NCBI RefSeq assembly: GCF_036711975.1
Contig: NC_091973.1
Location: 372,001-436,000, forward strand
Reading direction: 5' to 3'
DNA length: 64,000 nt
DNA from: Onthophagus taurus
Taxonomy: Eukaryota; Arthropoda; Insecta; Coleoptera; Scarabaeidae
Numbering within the stretch: position 1 is the stretch's first letter; each line of letters starts with the position of its first letter. Positions 1 to 12,800 of the stretch are shown here, one piece after another. A model generated the notes under the pieces. It was not told where the DNA came from, did not search any database, and saw only the letters and a program-made list of their open reading frames with translations. The translations under genes and the position numbers were made by a program.

Positions 1-1478
1 TTAACAATGGATGGAGTCTAATAGCCGGCTTGAAAGTCAGCGATAGCCGTTTATTGTTAATAATCTTATTGGGAAGTGACAAATTGTATCGAATACAGGA
101 AGTCCGTGTTATTATCCCATTCAGGGCGGCGTTTGGTGCGAAAACGTTGACTCTTGAATGATTTCCTGAATGAGTCCCCTTCGAGAATGGACCGGGTCTA
201 TAGAAAGTCGGATTTGTAGCTCGGATACACATACACGGATTGAACCACGGCCCAGGTGGCGGTCGGTAAGCAGCCGGTCGTTCGTATTATGCCGGCAACA
301 CAACACCCCGTGTCATTTTCTACGTCATTGGGTTTACTTTGGTGCGTTATTATTTGCCCATCCTTTAAACGGCTGACACCTTTCTGACCAAAATTCCCTC
401 CCTTATTACCATAGCCTCTTGGTGCAGCTAAAAATTTCGGACGTTTTTAGCGTCGTTAACGTTGATTGGGCCCCATTAAACGGCCGTAAATGATGTGGAG
501 CGGTGGTGCTCGAACCGGGTTCCGGTGCTACAATAGAAGGGAATCGGTCGGATATAAATAAAGGAAGTCGAAACCTTTTACTAGGACAATGATAACTGAG
601 CCCGGCCGTTTAACTTTTGAAAAGAGTCAATTTGTATTCACAGTTTAATATAATTGGGCAACGGAAGGGGTCGCACCCTCCACAAGGGTGCCATATAATA
701 AGGGCCCATGATCCTCATACAGCGATTTAATTATACTCGTGATTTATGCGGTAGATAATTCTTAATAGCGTCACATCGCTACACCTATATCTTAAATACT
801 TGCTAAATTATTCACTTAATTCACCGGCCGCGGGGCGCGATTTTATTGGCCAGATAAAACCACCTCTTGAATTTGTTATTAAACGATCCTCGTTTTAAAA
901 CCCCTTCCGTTCCCAACGCTAAACCCCACGTTTACATTCCCAACATAAAAATAACCTTTTATTTTCGATTCGCTTTTAATAGAATCCCGGTCGGTACATC
1001 ATTCAATCATTATTTTATTAAACCATAAACCCTATACGGCACACTTTAAAAGGCTGTAAAATTAATATTCAAAACTCGCTCTCATAAAGTTACCTTTAAA
1101 TGCTTGTATCATACATTTTTATCGCCTTTTTCTATATTTTATGCCCCTATTTATTTTATATCTATTTATATAATAATTATTAAGTGTTATTTTTAAGACA
1201 AACATCCCTTTCATATGAAGCATAAAAATTGGCAGCAACTCAATTTAAGAGTGGAAATTTAATTTGCGAACAGAATACTAGATGGCGGTTGGTAGCGAGT
1301 TGATACCGAGAGTAAATGGAGTACTCCTTACATACCTAATCTAATCAATGAGAAACACGCAATCTTTGCGATTCACTCTTGGTTTGAAATTCTTTGGTTT
1401 TCTTATTTTTATGGATTTTTTTAAAACTATTTGCGTTATTAAGCTGAGTGTTTATGAAAATGATAATTAATTAATTCA
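1..1478. other. Intergenic sequence, nothing recognised
   Basis: This is AT-rich sequence beyond the 3' side of the minus-strand HGTX gene. The short open frames near 121-376 overlap each other on both strands and show no family resemblance or codon-like pattern. I see no gene, repeat or RNA gene here. Confidence 0.5.
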
Positions 1479-2210
1479 AAAGATTTGCAACATCACTTGA
1501 CAAAACCACGGCCACTTGCGGCTGAGGCACTACGCCAGGAAGATCAGTTTCAGTTTCTATAATCTTGATTACTTAGCCAAAAGATCTACAAGTTCACTTG
1601 ACAAAGTCAAGGCCAAAGAGGTTATTTTTTAACACTATTACAAAAACAGAACACGGTCGTCTTTGATGACAACGGTCGGCAGAGATTCTACTCCAAGTGT
1701 TTGGAAGTCGAGATGAAGCTCCACCGAGTAATTCGGGGTTATGCTTAGTTATTGTAATTGGCCGACGTCTTCGAAGACGGCCGAGAGTCTTGGGTACATT
1801 TGTCTTGTTTCCGGGTTTATTGGTCAATAGTGGTTGTTATATATTAAGTGTCTCCGAAACAACTTAGACCATCCTCGGTCTTCGAAGACGTCGGCCAACC
1901 CGGGGCATCTCCAATCCCAAGATTATGTTAATTCAAACTTCAAGAAAAACATGCAGAGATTCTGTTGTAAGTGCTTGGCAGTCGAGAAGAAGCTTCGCCG
2001 AGCAATTCAGGGTTATGCTCGATTATTATGGTCGGCCGACGTCTTTGAAGACGGCCGTGAATCTGGGAAAACCTTATCGTTGATAACATCCATCATCAAG
2101 GTTATGGAGAACATAATTTCATAAAGAAGCTTGACATCAAGTTCTCCAGGTGGTAGCATATCAATCAATTCGAATACAAGGCTTCTTTAACAGTTGCGTG
2201 GTCTAGATAT
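1479..2210. repeat. Diverged dispersed repeat with internal duplication and a palindromic motif
   Basis: A segment of about 115 bp at 1677-1795 is repeated directly, with substitutions, at 1952-2073. Both copies begin GCAGAGATTCT and both carry a near-palindrome with core GACGTCTTCGAAGACG (1760-1783 and 2031-2057). A third copy of the palindrome lies at 1876-1896. The leading part (about 1497-1560, with the phrase GCGGCTGAGGC) resembles 7849-7910 and, more weakly, the inverse complement of 31000-31130. This points to an old interspersed repeat. No transposase frame survives, so the family is unknown. Confidence 0.55.
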
Positions 2211-3060
2211 CTTCGAATCTGATTATTAATAGTATTAGACCCTCAACTTCAATTTCCTTTTTGCTGCACTTTTTAGCCAAAGTGTTCATCTTGGAAATTT
2301 GTTATCAACGTAGAGTTTTAGCCATTTCTTGAAGGAGTTGTTTATGGAAATCCAGAAATATTTCTTTGGTTCGGGGAGAAAATAAACTATATTTTGAGTG
2401 TATTACTGAATTAATTCTACTCTATTAGATTCTTCAATTTATTAAAAAAGCAATAATAAAATCTTTATAGTTAATTGAATAGGAGATAGTTAAAAGAGTG
2501 TAGTATACGTCAAATAAAAAAAAATACAAGAGAGAGCCAATAAATTGAGTAGGGAAAAGAAGGAGCCGAGATGGCGAAAAAATGGTAACTCCCCTTCTTG
2601 TATGTACATGTAAAGCCACGTTTTTCCGCAGAAGATATGGGGGTTGATTTATTTAAGTTTGGAGAATGGGTGGAGGTTGCAGGCGCCGCGACGTTTCCTT
2701 GGCTACGACGCCATGTCTTCGACGCTCCCCTCCCGACGTTCGCCGCCGCCGGGAAGCCGTTTTTCTCAATAACTTCCTCGTCAGGACAACGATGGCGCCC
2801 GTTAACTGGTTTCGGCGTATCGAAATAATGAAGTAATGAATTTCAAGCTTACGTCTTGTTCGAGCACGATCGTAAACTCCGGTTTCTCCTCCGACGTTTA
2901 TCGGAGATGTTTAATAAGGGCTCTAGAAATCGATCGAAGCATCCGAGACGAGACAAACACCACTTGAAATCACCACAATAAGATTCATTCGGTTAATATT
3001 ATGTTATCTGGGGTAATAATAATGCAAAATAAAAAAATTATTTAAAATCACCAGAACAGA
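2211..3060. other. Intergenic sequence with a GC-rich patch
   Basis: Most of this stretch is AT-rich. A GC-rich island at about 2670-2960 is full of CG dinucleotides and contains a 76-codon open frame (2598-2828) that I do not recognise. It lies about 0.8 kb beyond the HGTX stop codon, so it could be a regulatory patch or a distal 3' UTR segment. Nothing in the sequence decides between these. Confidence 0.3.
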
Positions 3061-3066
3061 TTTATT
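3061..3066 (-). terminator. HGTX: Candidate polyadenylation signal for HGTX
   Basis: The plus strand reads TTTATT, which is AATAAA on the minus strand, about 580 bp beyond the HGTX stop. The hexamer is common in AT-rich DNA, so this is only a candidate. Confidence 0.3.
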
Positions 3067-3646
3067 TCTTTAATATTACAAATACAATGGCTTTTGTTTA
3101 ATATAGTACATAATTTAGCTTGCTCCTGCGACTATATAATAAATAGATTGCACAATCGGTTTAAGGTCCTTAAAACGAGGCGGTTCTTAACTATGACCTG
3201 CAAAATAAACTCGGCAAAAATGACCGCGCTTTTTAAGTTGACACTCTATTCTTAGACTTTTATGTACAAGACGTGTCCCTGATTTCTCGACCTTTTAACG
3301 GAACAAAAGAAGCAACAATTACAAGTTGAATTGTACGTTCATCGTTTCGTTTTCGATCAAATATAAGGTGATAACGTCGCATATTAATACATAATACTGA
3401 ACTACGGTTCTCAAGTGTTCATTACCTCGAAATTTAAACGTTACGAGTGATAAATTAACACTAACTAGCAATGTATATACGTATACATATATTTCACGTG
3501 TAGATTATATTATATATATTAACACTTTTATACAAGGCGTCGACGTGGAAATTGTTCGACCGAACATTCACAAAACACTAGTTTCCGGTTTTCCTTATGT
3601 ACAAACAACGTCTCTTTTAGAAAGTATTTACATCATCAGCAATCGG

Positions 3647-3811
3647 TCACTGTAAGTTCTGTCTCTTCGCCATGTGATCTTCTTCCGCGTCCGAGATGAC
3701 GTCGCTATTATCGTCGGTTTGATTATCCAACACTTCCTGTTTCCTCTTCGCCGTCGCCATTTCCGCCGCGTGCTTTTTCCGCCATTTTGTACGTCTGTTT
3801 TGAAACCACAC
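3647..3811 (-). CDS. HGTX: HGTX coding exon 3 (end of homeodomain and acidic tail)
   Basis: The acceptor is TTTCAG before GTGTGGTTTC. The exon opens with [20 protein letters not shown], the third homeodomain helix plus the Nkx6-specific extension. It ends with a short acidic tail ([15 protein letters not shown]) and a TGA at 3649-3647. It is 55 codons including the stop. Confidence 0.95.
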   Translation of the reverse strand: MWFQNRRTKWRKKHAAEMATAKRKQEVLDNQTDDNSDVISDAEEDHMAKRQNLQ

Positions 3812-6800
3812 CTGAAACGAATAAAAAGAAACACCCTTTTAATTTTTAATACCACCTCGAAACAGAAAAACCGAGCATAAACTGAGACAAACAACTTTTC
3901 TTAACGATAGGGACGTTATGTTACGGCTTCTTGAAGTGCTAATTGGTAGAGGAACGAGAATGACAGAACCCGAAATAAAATTCTTTACATTTGGGTTTTA
4001 TTTCAAAAACGGTTTTGTCAACAAAAGAAAATTTTATATATACATATTGTATATACATAGTATACAGTGTGTTAATTATCGTACTCGACGTCATCATTGC
4101 AAGTATGCAGCCAATATCACAGTATTGGTATTGTAATACGCAAATCGCGCGTGATATTGGTACCATTGTGATATTGGTTGCATACTTGCAATTATGACGT
4201 CGGGCACGATAATTAATTAACACACTGTATATGTAAGTTGGATGTTAGTATATAGAAATAAGAAGGAGAAATATGGACTAAAATTGTTCTGTCTAAAGAT
4301 TTAAAAGAAGCAAATAGCTACAGCACTAAAGCTAATAGTAGAGGGAGTTTTAGGCGCGTTCGGTGAGGCGGGGAGGAATTTCAGGGGCGGAGCTGAAAAG
4401 TTCCGCGCCAGCGGAGAGTGGAGTAAGTTATTAAGGCCCGGGGAGCCTTTTATTTAACATTTTTATTTAATTTGAGCGAGGTTTTATTATCATAAAACAT
4501 TCCGCATTTTTGTAGATGAAACGGCGCTCTCGGCATGGGCGTAAATAAATAATAAGGCGACGCCTCTGACCGTTAAACCGCAAGCACGACTTAGTTCATT
4601 AACTTAAGGGGGCCGCCGGGACCGGGGGTGCAGGAAAAAATAATAATCTCGAAAGAGAGCGGCGCAGTTAAGATTTTTAAGGGACATTCGCCCTTAATGA
4701 GCGGCGCCGTAAAAAAAGTCGGGAAATTAAAAATTAATTTTATCTCGGTAACGCGAATTAATTAAATTAGAATATGAATGGGGGCCGGATCTTTGTCCGC
4801 GTCAATGCGCGGCCCCCGGACCTATGATATATCGTTAAGGGGTGCAAGCTGTGATCGCATAATCTCCCGACAAATTGAATTAGGGCTTCGGTCGATGAAA
4901 CCGTAAGGGTTCTGCGTGTTTATAACAAATACGGATCGCCGGTTACGCGCCCCCCTTCTGTCAATCATCTAAGATATCGCCATACTTGCGTAATCATAAC
5001 TCCCCTAATAGTTCTATAGAAATTCGGATTAAGAACACGAACATAAATAAATAAAGTTTAAATAGAAAATAGGATTCTTTCACTTTTTTGGTTGTGTGTA
5101 GAGAATGATTGTGGTTAGAGTCGGGCTAGTTTCGGCGTGGGCGCGCATTTTGCATTGTTTATGAAGTGGCCCATCTATCACGGGCATGGATCATTCGGGC
5201 GACGCAGAAAGTGCACGATAAATATTAAAACCAAAATGAAATGGCCGGCCAGCCATCAAACAATAATATTTAGTGAATTCAATTAACTGATATATCGTAT
5301 ATAAATTTCCCCTTATAACTGTGACATTCGGCGGCATGGGCATGGGCAGGGGTCGGGGATGGGGATGGGGCCGGGGATGTTGCCGGGGGGTAGGCGGCGG
5401 TGGTAGCGGTGGCGGCAGCGCGAGGGGGGATAGCGGGGATAGGCGAGAGCGGTAAGCGGGGCGGTGGCGGCGGGGGGCATCCGGCCCCCAAAACTCACCC
5501 CAAAAGCCGGCGCCGTACACACCGGTCGCCATTGTTGTCTGTCCGTTCTCCAATCCATCACGGCATATGACATATATATGGAATTTTATTTTGCGGTATC
5601 GATGCATTGGCCGCCGCCGAATGGGATACGGGAAAACGGGATATGGGATACGGGATAGGAGTGTGAACAAGCGAAAGGGGATCCGCTCTTCGCAAAATGA
5701 CGGCATGATTTATCGCTGACGTCGCTAATCTACGTGACGTATATATGTTTTTATTGTTTGCCCGGGCCAAATGTCCTGTTTTATAATTTCCAGATAAAAT
5801 CGCTATGAGTTACACCCCCGGTACCGGGTAATCATCCCTTTCCCCCCTAAGCGCCCCCTAATCCCCAATTTCCCCTTCCGCCGCGCGCCGACCGCTATGG
5901 AAATGCCGGGTCATTAGTGTGTCGTTAAACGCTAACGTAAGGCGACCAAATCGATTAACGCTAAGTGACTGCGTAATTAGCTGTGTATGTTCCCTCCGTT
6001 CTGCTTCTCCTACTTCGCCTCCCTCCACCCTCAATTCCTTACGAATTAAACTCCAACACCCCCATTTATTTCCTATTATGCCTTGTCACCTACTCGTCCA
6101 CCCAACCTCCCGTTCTCCAACTCCCACCATCTAAAAACTAACTACGTAACCCAACTAACCCAACAATCAATACTTCACCTTACTAATAATACCATCCTTC
6201 ATCTTAAATATAATAACAAACTGTTTACGTGGAAGATTTAACCGCAATCGTGGTCTGGGGATAACCTCGTATCATTTCCGTTGAACAAATCGATTAAAAC
6301 TCCAGGAGGATGGATGCCGGAGAAGATGGAACGTTGGCCCTTTCGTCGGAAATATTAAGGGTATTATTTTTTGTGAACATCCCGACTTGTATTCAAATCT
6401 GGCTGGCTAAAGATTCAATAAAAATGCAAATTTAGAGAGTAACAAAAGGGGGGCATTTACGCTTGTCAAAATGCGGGGACCGGAATCCTTCACCGTTTTC
6501 ATTAATTCGGGACACACTGCCCATTCTGTCGACCGCCGCATTACTCACAGGGGATTTCGGCCTATTTTTAACCCCACGATGTACTTATACCTAATCCGAT
6601 TCATTTTGGAACACACATCCCGCGACCGGCACGCTAATCAGCCCATTTTGTAAAGCCCACCTTAACATACCGCACCACCCTAACGTTTTTTAATCGAAAA
6701 ATTATCATCTTAATCAATTTATCCATATTGAAATTCAAAAAATATATATAAAACAAAATTATAATAACTTTTATATGTTGCTAAACTATATAAGAGAACT

Positions 6801-9800
6801 GGAAGAAAATTGTATCCATTAAGTACATATTTTGCATTCTTGAGATTAAACCTAAGGAATCAAAAATTAATATTTAAATCAGACTTATGAACCCTGAATT
6901 GAAAAACCACAAGAAATGATTTTGCCAGCATGTTTGGGAAAATATACTTAATGTAATTAAAGATTTGACAAGTCTTAAAATGTGCAGAATGACCTACAAC
7001 ACGATGAGTGCAAGCAATTCAAATTTGGTAATAACAAACTATTTTGTATCATTCCCCTATCTACTCACAAAATAAAACTTAGTCAATCACTTAGGGCCGG
7101 TTGTACAATATACCGATAAATCTACCTGATATCTATCCGCCCGATAAACTTATCAGGAGGATAAAGATATTTGCTGTTGTACAAACTGTTTTTGTCGGTA
7201 GGATTGCTATCGGCGAAACAAGAGTCGGTTGGTAGTAGTTTTTCCCCATATCTAGTGATTTATGCCGTAGAATGGTAACGCCAACGTCTTTCTTTGAAGT
7301 TTGAATTATGACTTTGACAATATAAATTGTTTAAAAAAATTTTCACTGACACATCGTACATATAAGGTTAACGTTTAATGTTAGAGGTTAACCTATGCAG
7401 TAATCATACAAAGTTTTTATATAAAAACCTTGGTAACCATAAATATCTGCCGGATAAGTGTCTTATCGGCACCGCTGAGTACCCGATAAGTTATCCTGCC
7501 GATAATCTCACCGACAAAAATATCCGTACATTGTAATACAGTACAAACTAACTTATCTGCCAGATAACGCTGTCGGGAAGTTTATCGCTATATTGTACAA
7601 CCGGCCCTTAGTCATTTAATCACTTAGTCGGTAGGTTTGAAAGTCTCGGCTGTAAGCCTTACAAGTTTAATCTGCAATGATGATTGAAAGAACTGAGTGA
7701 CAGAGACAAAACAGTACAACCTGCAACGATTAAGTCAAAAATCGATTTCGACTACTACTTATACATCAAAAATAGAATTTTGTAACTTTGGTATAAAATA
7801 CTTATTGTGTTCCAAGATCATTGAGTTTAATCTGTGATGATCGAGGAGGTTAAAATGAGGTCGGTTGCGGCCGAGGCGCTACAATTCAGTTTCACCTATC
7901 TCATCAATCGAGAATAAAAGTTCTTAATCCGGGTATACAATAGTTACTTGTGCTCCTAAATCACGATGATTAATTTTCAATGCCACGTGGGTTGAAGCCG
8001 AGGCTGCTTATGACAGAGGGGTTTCTTCCAATCAGAATTGACTCAAAGTTTTTATTCAACAATGAAGAAGTGTACTTGGAGGACAAAAAGTTATGGACGG
8101 AATGTTGCTCCACATTTATTATTCTATTATCAGCCGTATTTTAAAAAACAAGTTAGATACAGCGAATACATTCAAAATTTTAACTGGAATTTTACTACGG
8201 ATTATGAAACTATAAAAAAATCTAGTTTATTATTTTAATGATATATCACATTATTTGCAATATGTTCCGAATTCCGAGAGTTACTATTAATAACATGGAA
8301 ATAAACGAATTCTTCTAATTTTCATATTTTCGCATTTTTCTTGATATTTATGCATCTGAGAGCAAAAGTGAAAGAGAGCAATGTTGTTAACAATAAAAAT
8401 TGCTACAACTTTCAATATAAAAGTTTTTTGTAATATCTTCAGAATTTCGAGCGTTACTATTAAACAATATGGAAAACTACACATTCATCTAATTTTCATG
8501 TTTTCGTGCAAAAGAGCGTGAAACCAAAGCTATCCTGCTTGAAGCTTACGGAACAAATAATCTCGGCCGACTTCGAAGACGTCGGCCAAAATTATTTCTT
8601 ATATCACGAACATAACTTGAAGACTTCGAAGACGTCGGCCGCCCTAAGTAGTGTTCATAATACTTGTATTCGCTGTATCTAACACATTTGATTCTCACTT
8701 GCTTTTTTTTGAATATGCCAGATAATAGAATATTAAGTGTGGAGCAACTTTTCTTCTATAACTATTTGTCATATCTCCAGCAGTAGTCGAGATATTTCTT
8801 GTGATAACTAAAATCAAACACACTGTATATGTATATATACAGGGTGTTTCGGTGACTCGGGGAACAAATGTAACCTAGTACACTAGACTGAAAATGATGA
8901 CGATTCATGTAAAAAAAATTAGTAAAAGTCCTCAAATTGCAAAGATACGGGCCATCAAAGTTATGAAATTTTAACACATTTTTCTAAGTATCTTAAACAC
9001 TATTTATGGTAAAGCGTTGAAATTTGGTACAGTATAAACTAATATCACGTAAAATCATTAGGCAATTTTTGAGTTGCATCGGTACGCGGGAACAGTGCTA
9101 TACAGGATGTTCCTAAAGTTTGTTTGTTCAGAACTTTTTTATTCTATCATAACCCTACATTTATTTTTGCAGTTTCTAATAGTAAATTTAGTTTAGAATC
9201 TTTTATCACTCTTAGAGAATATTGATAAAAACCACCGTTTTCGTATTAAATGCAAAAATGTTAGGCTCCGAATTCAATAACACTATAAAAAAAGAAATAA
9301 ATAAATAATCTGAATTGGCAATGACAAGTGAAAATCGAACTGAGCTGTCATAACTATTATGTATGCAACATGTCCAAGTGTAGATTTAGCTAAATCACAT
9401 TTTTAATTTGTTTTAGTTGGTTTAATAAAAGAATTCGAAAACAATAAATTAAAAATCAACAAAAAATAAACAAAAAAACGACAACACTAACAGGAATAAT
9501 AAAAACATACATAAAATAACAAGACAAGTAATAAAAAATACTAAAGGAAATGTTCAAAAACTTAGATTTCCTCTTTTTTTAGTGCTATTAATGAAATCGG
9601 AACCCAACATTTTTGGATTTAACACGAAAACGGTGACTTTTATCAATATTATCTAAGAGTAATAAAAGTTTCTAAATTAAATTTGCTATTAGAAACTGCA
9701 AACATAAATATACGGTTATGATAGAATAAAAAAGTTCTGAACAAACAAACTTTAGGAACATCCTGTATAGCATTGTTCCCGATGACCGATCCAATTCATA

Positions 9801-12800
9801 AATTGCCTAACGATTTTACATGACATTGATTTACACTGTACCAAATTTCAACGCTTTACTGTAAATAGTGTTTAAGATATTTGGAAAAATGTGTTAAAAT
9901 TTCCTAACTTTTATGTCGTCATCATTTTCACTCTAGTATATATGGTTAAATTTGTTCCCCGAGTCACCGAAACACCTTGTATATTAGTAATATAATTTTG
10001 AATTATAAAACAAGTAAAGATTTGAAGAACTGCTAAGTATCGAAATCGTGTTACAGGTTTTCAGAGATTTCCTCCAAACAGACCCATTATATATTAAATT
10101 TGCGAATTACACGGTATTTAGAGCTATGCTGCGGCGATAAATCATACGAAATAGGGTCTGGGGCCGAGAAGTTAATGCAGAGAGGAGCCCGGGACCGTTA
10201 TTCCGCCACCAGGCTTCCCTCATCAATCAAGCCATTCTTCGGGAGGACGTACGAATCCTAATCACCAGATTATTTGAATTTTCACACAGATGCGGTTCCA
10301 CCGCAACTCTTTTTTAATGTTACCTTTTTGAATGTAACCGTTTGTTAACAGCTTCGTTTACACTGAATTAAAATAAAAGTTTTGAAACTTACCTTAACTT
10401 GTGATTCAGTCATTCCAAGTGCATAAGCTAACTTAGCTCTTTCTGGTCCAGCCAAGTATTTAGTCTGTTCGAATGTCTTCTCTAATGCGAATATCTGTTG
10501 TCCGGAGAACGTCGGCCTCGTATGCTTTTTCTTGGCGTCCTTATCGGGTCCAATGCCGCCCAGCGAGTTTTGGTTCACTGTAAATGCAAAAAAAGGGGTA
10601 GCTTAATATCGTTTTGTTTGCACGTACAACTTTATAAGGGCTACGCTAATAGGGGATGGTTACTTCGCTCTTAATAGGCTAACCCTACCATCGAAAACGG
10701 GGTACCACCCTATCTAATACAAATCCTACGGTGCGGTACATGATCCCACCCCTTTGGCCACCGTTCTTGGGGGGTGTTGGGGTAGTCGAGTGTGACCTAA
10801 AATGGAGCACCCTTGTCCTGCGAAAGCTTGGAAACGGACGCATTTTAAGATTTCGACCGTCACTCCTCGAAAAATATCGTTCTGCTAATGTTGCCGGGGA
10901 AATATGCGTGTAGGGTGTAACCGCAAAGGAGGGGTTTACAAAAAATAAGGCAATTAAGGACATATGGTGCGGCAGGAGGAATAATCGAGCGGCACGTGGT
11001 GATTTCTAAAGCGAATACCAAAGGAGCGAGGGGACAGAATGGGATTTCTGTATTGCTATCCAAAAGTCCTTTCGATTGAAATTCGGAAAACTTATTAGAT
11101 TACATTTGCTTACCGGTTACAAGAAGATATTGTCATAATAGACAAACCACAACTACAAGTTTCAACTTAGATTATACAAGTTTCCAGTTTAAGATTTAGT
11201 CAAGAGTAGAATTGGATGAAGCTAGGATAAAGTAATCAAAGCAACCTATCGAAGAAATCTTTACAATGGAAACTCATCCGGTTGTACGACTGCAAATTGT
11301 AGGATTTAATAGAATAGACAAGGAGAGAAAGAATGTCTTAGATATAATCTTAGAGTCGGTGAACGCTGAAGAAGGGGTGGTTAATGGAAGTTTCGAGAAG
11401 ATTTCTAAAACGAAAGCCAAAGTAGCGATTCGGGTGTCGTCGAAGACGGAATTGCGAGGCGAAATGCGCACGAAAGAAAGGCGGATCGATAAAATTCAGC
11501 AAGCGACGTACATAATGCCAGCATAATCCGAAAAACGAACGTAAACATAAACGGCATTCGAGTAGGGGAAATGCTAAAAGCCGTTTCAAAACGGGGGCCG
11601 TCAAGTTGTAAAATTTGATAACATTAAGTACTGTCATTAATATCATTGCAAAACCGGCGAAGGAAAAACAACTCGCACAATTCGTGTGCGGAAATCGCGT
11701 TTTTATCGTTAGGATTACCATGAATCCTCGAGGACAGCAAAGTGAAAAAACGTTGTGATGCGTTCTGCAAATCGTTGTCATCGAAATAATTAGCACGAGC
11801 TGCGATAATAAAACCATCCTATTCTCGAAGGGTGACTACTACAGACGAGATATTAACTGACACAGGGTGGCAAGAGCCGGTCATAAAAGAACTGGGCTGG
11901 ATCAACAAATTTACTGCTGTAGACCTCAATTAGCTAACTTGCTTGTTATTGTACTACACCAGCCAGGAAGCCATCATTTCGGCAATGCCTTGCACGGGAC
12001 GTCTCTTGTTCCCGCTGTTTATTGCCGGATGGACGTTTCGCTCTTCATTAGTTTTACCGTTTCATGGTTTTATCGCCTCCGGGGTACTTCGTCCCTATTG
12101 CTTCATTATTAGCCCCGTCAGTTTCTAAAAAGGAACTCGCATGTGACCGAATTCTACTATCTATTCCCGCTAAACTAACATTGAGGGCCGCCTCAAGCAA
12201 TTGAATTTTCCCCTCCTAATCGCGTTAAATAAATAACCGACGCAAACAATCCCAACCACAATTCTTAGTCTTCCCATACAACCATGAAGACATATAATAC
12301 ATACCTTGTATATTGTGTATTTAGATGTTATAACAAATCATTTTAAATTTATCCTGATTTCATATTTATCAAATATTATATAAATATTTAATTATGATTT
12401 TCAAACGAAAAACATGAAAATGACGGATTTGGATTACTAACGTAATATAACAAATAGCGCGATTTGTTAGAATCGGGTATGAATAACAGCCAAACAAAAC
12501 TAATACTTTCAGTATAGGATTTGAAGGTTCTTTTATCGCGAAATCTCCATTGCAAATAGCGCGCGGCTAATGTTTATTTATTATTATCGCATCAAACGAT
12601 TTGGCAGCCGGATATTTATTCATTTATTTTCAATTTATTACGATTTATATATTATAATTTGGGACCGTTTTTCCCTTCAACCTTAATACTTTAATACGGC
12701 TACGATATTTATTAAAATTGTTAAACCGAAACGCGCTAAGCGGACGGGTTGTTTGGTTAACCAATACATTATATGCCTTTTTATGGTTTCATTCGAATTC

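Noticed and set aside
5191-5706. 171-codon proline-rich minus-strand open frame
   Set aside because: It is low-complexity translation of a G-run tract inside the HGTX intron, with no domain and overlapping frames on both strands.
11350-11817. 155-codon minus-strand frame in HGTX intron 1
   Set aside because: I see no recognisable motif, and another frame covers part of it on the plus strand; it is best read as chance.
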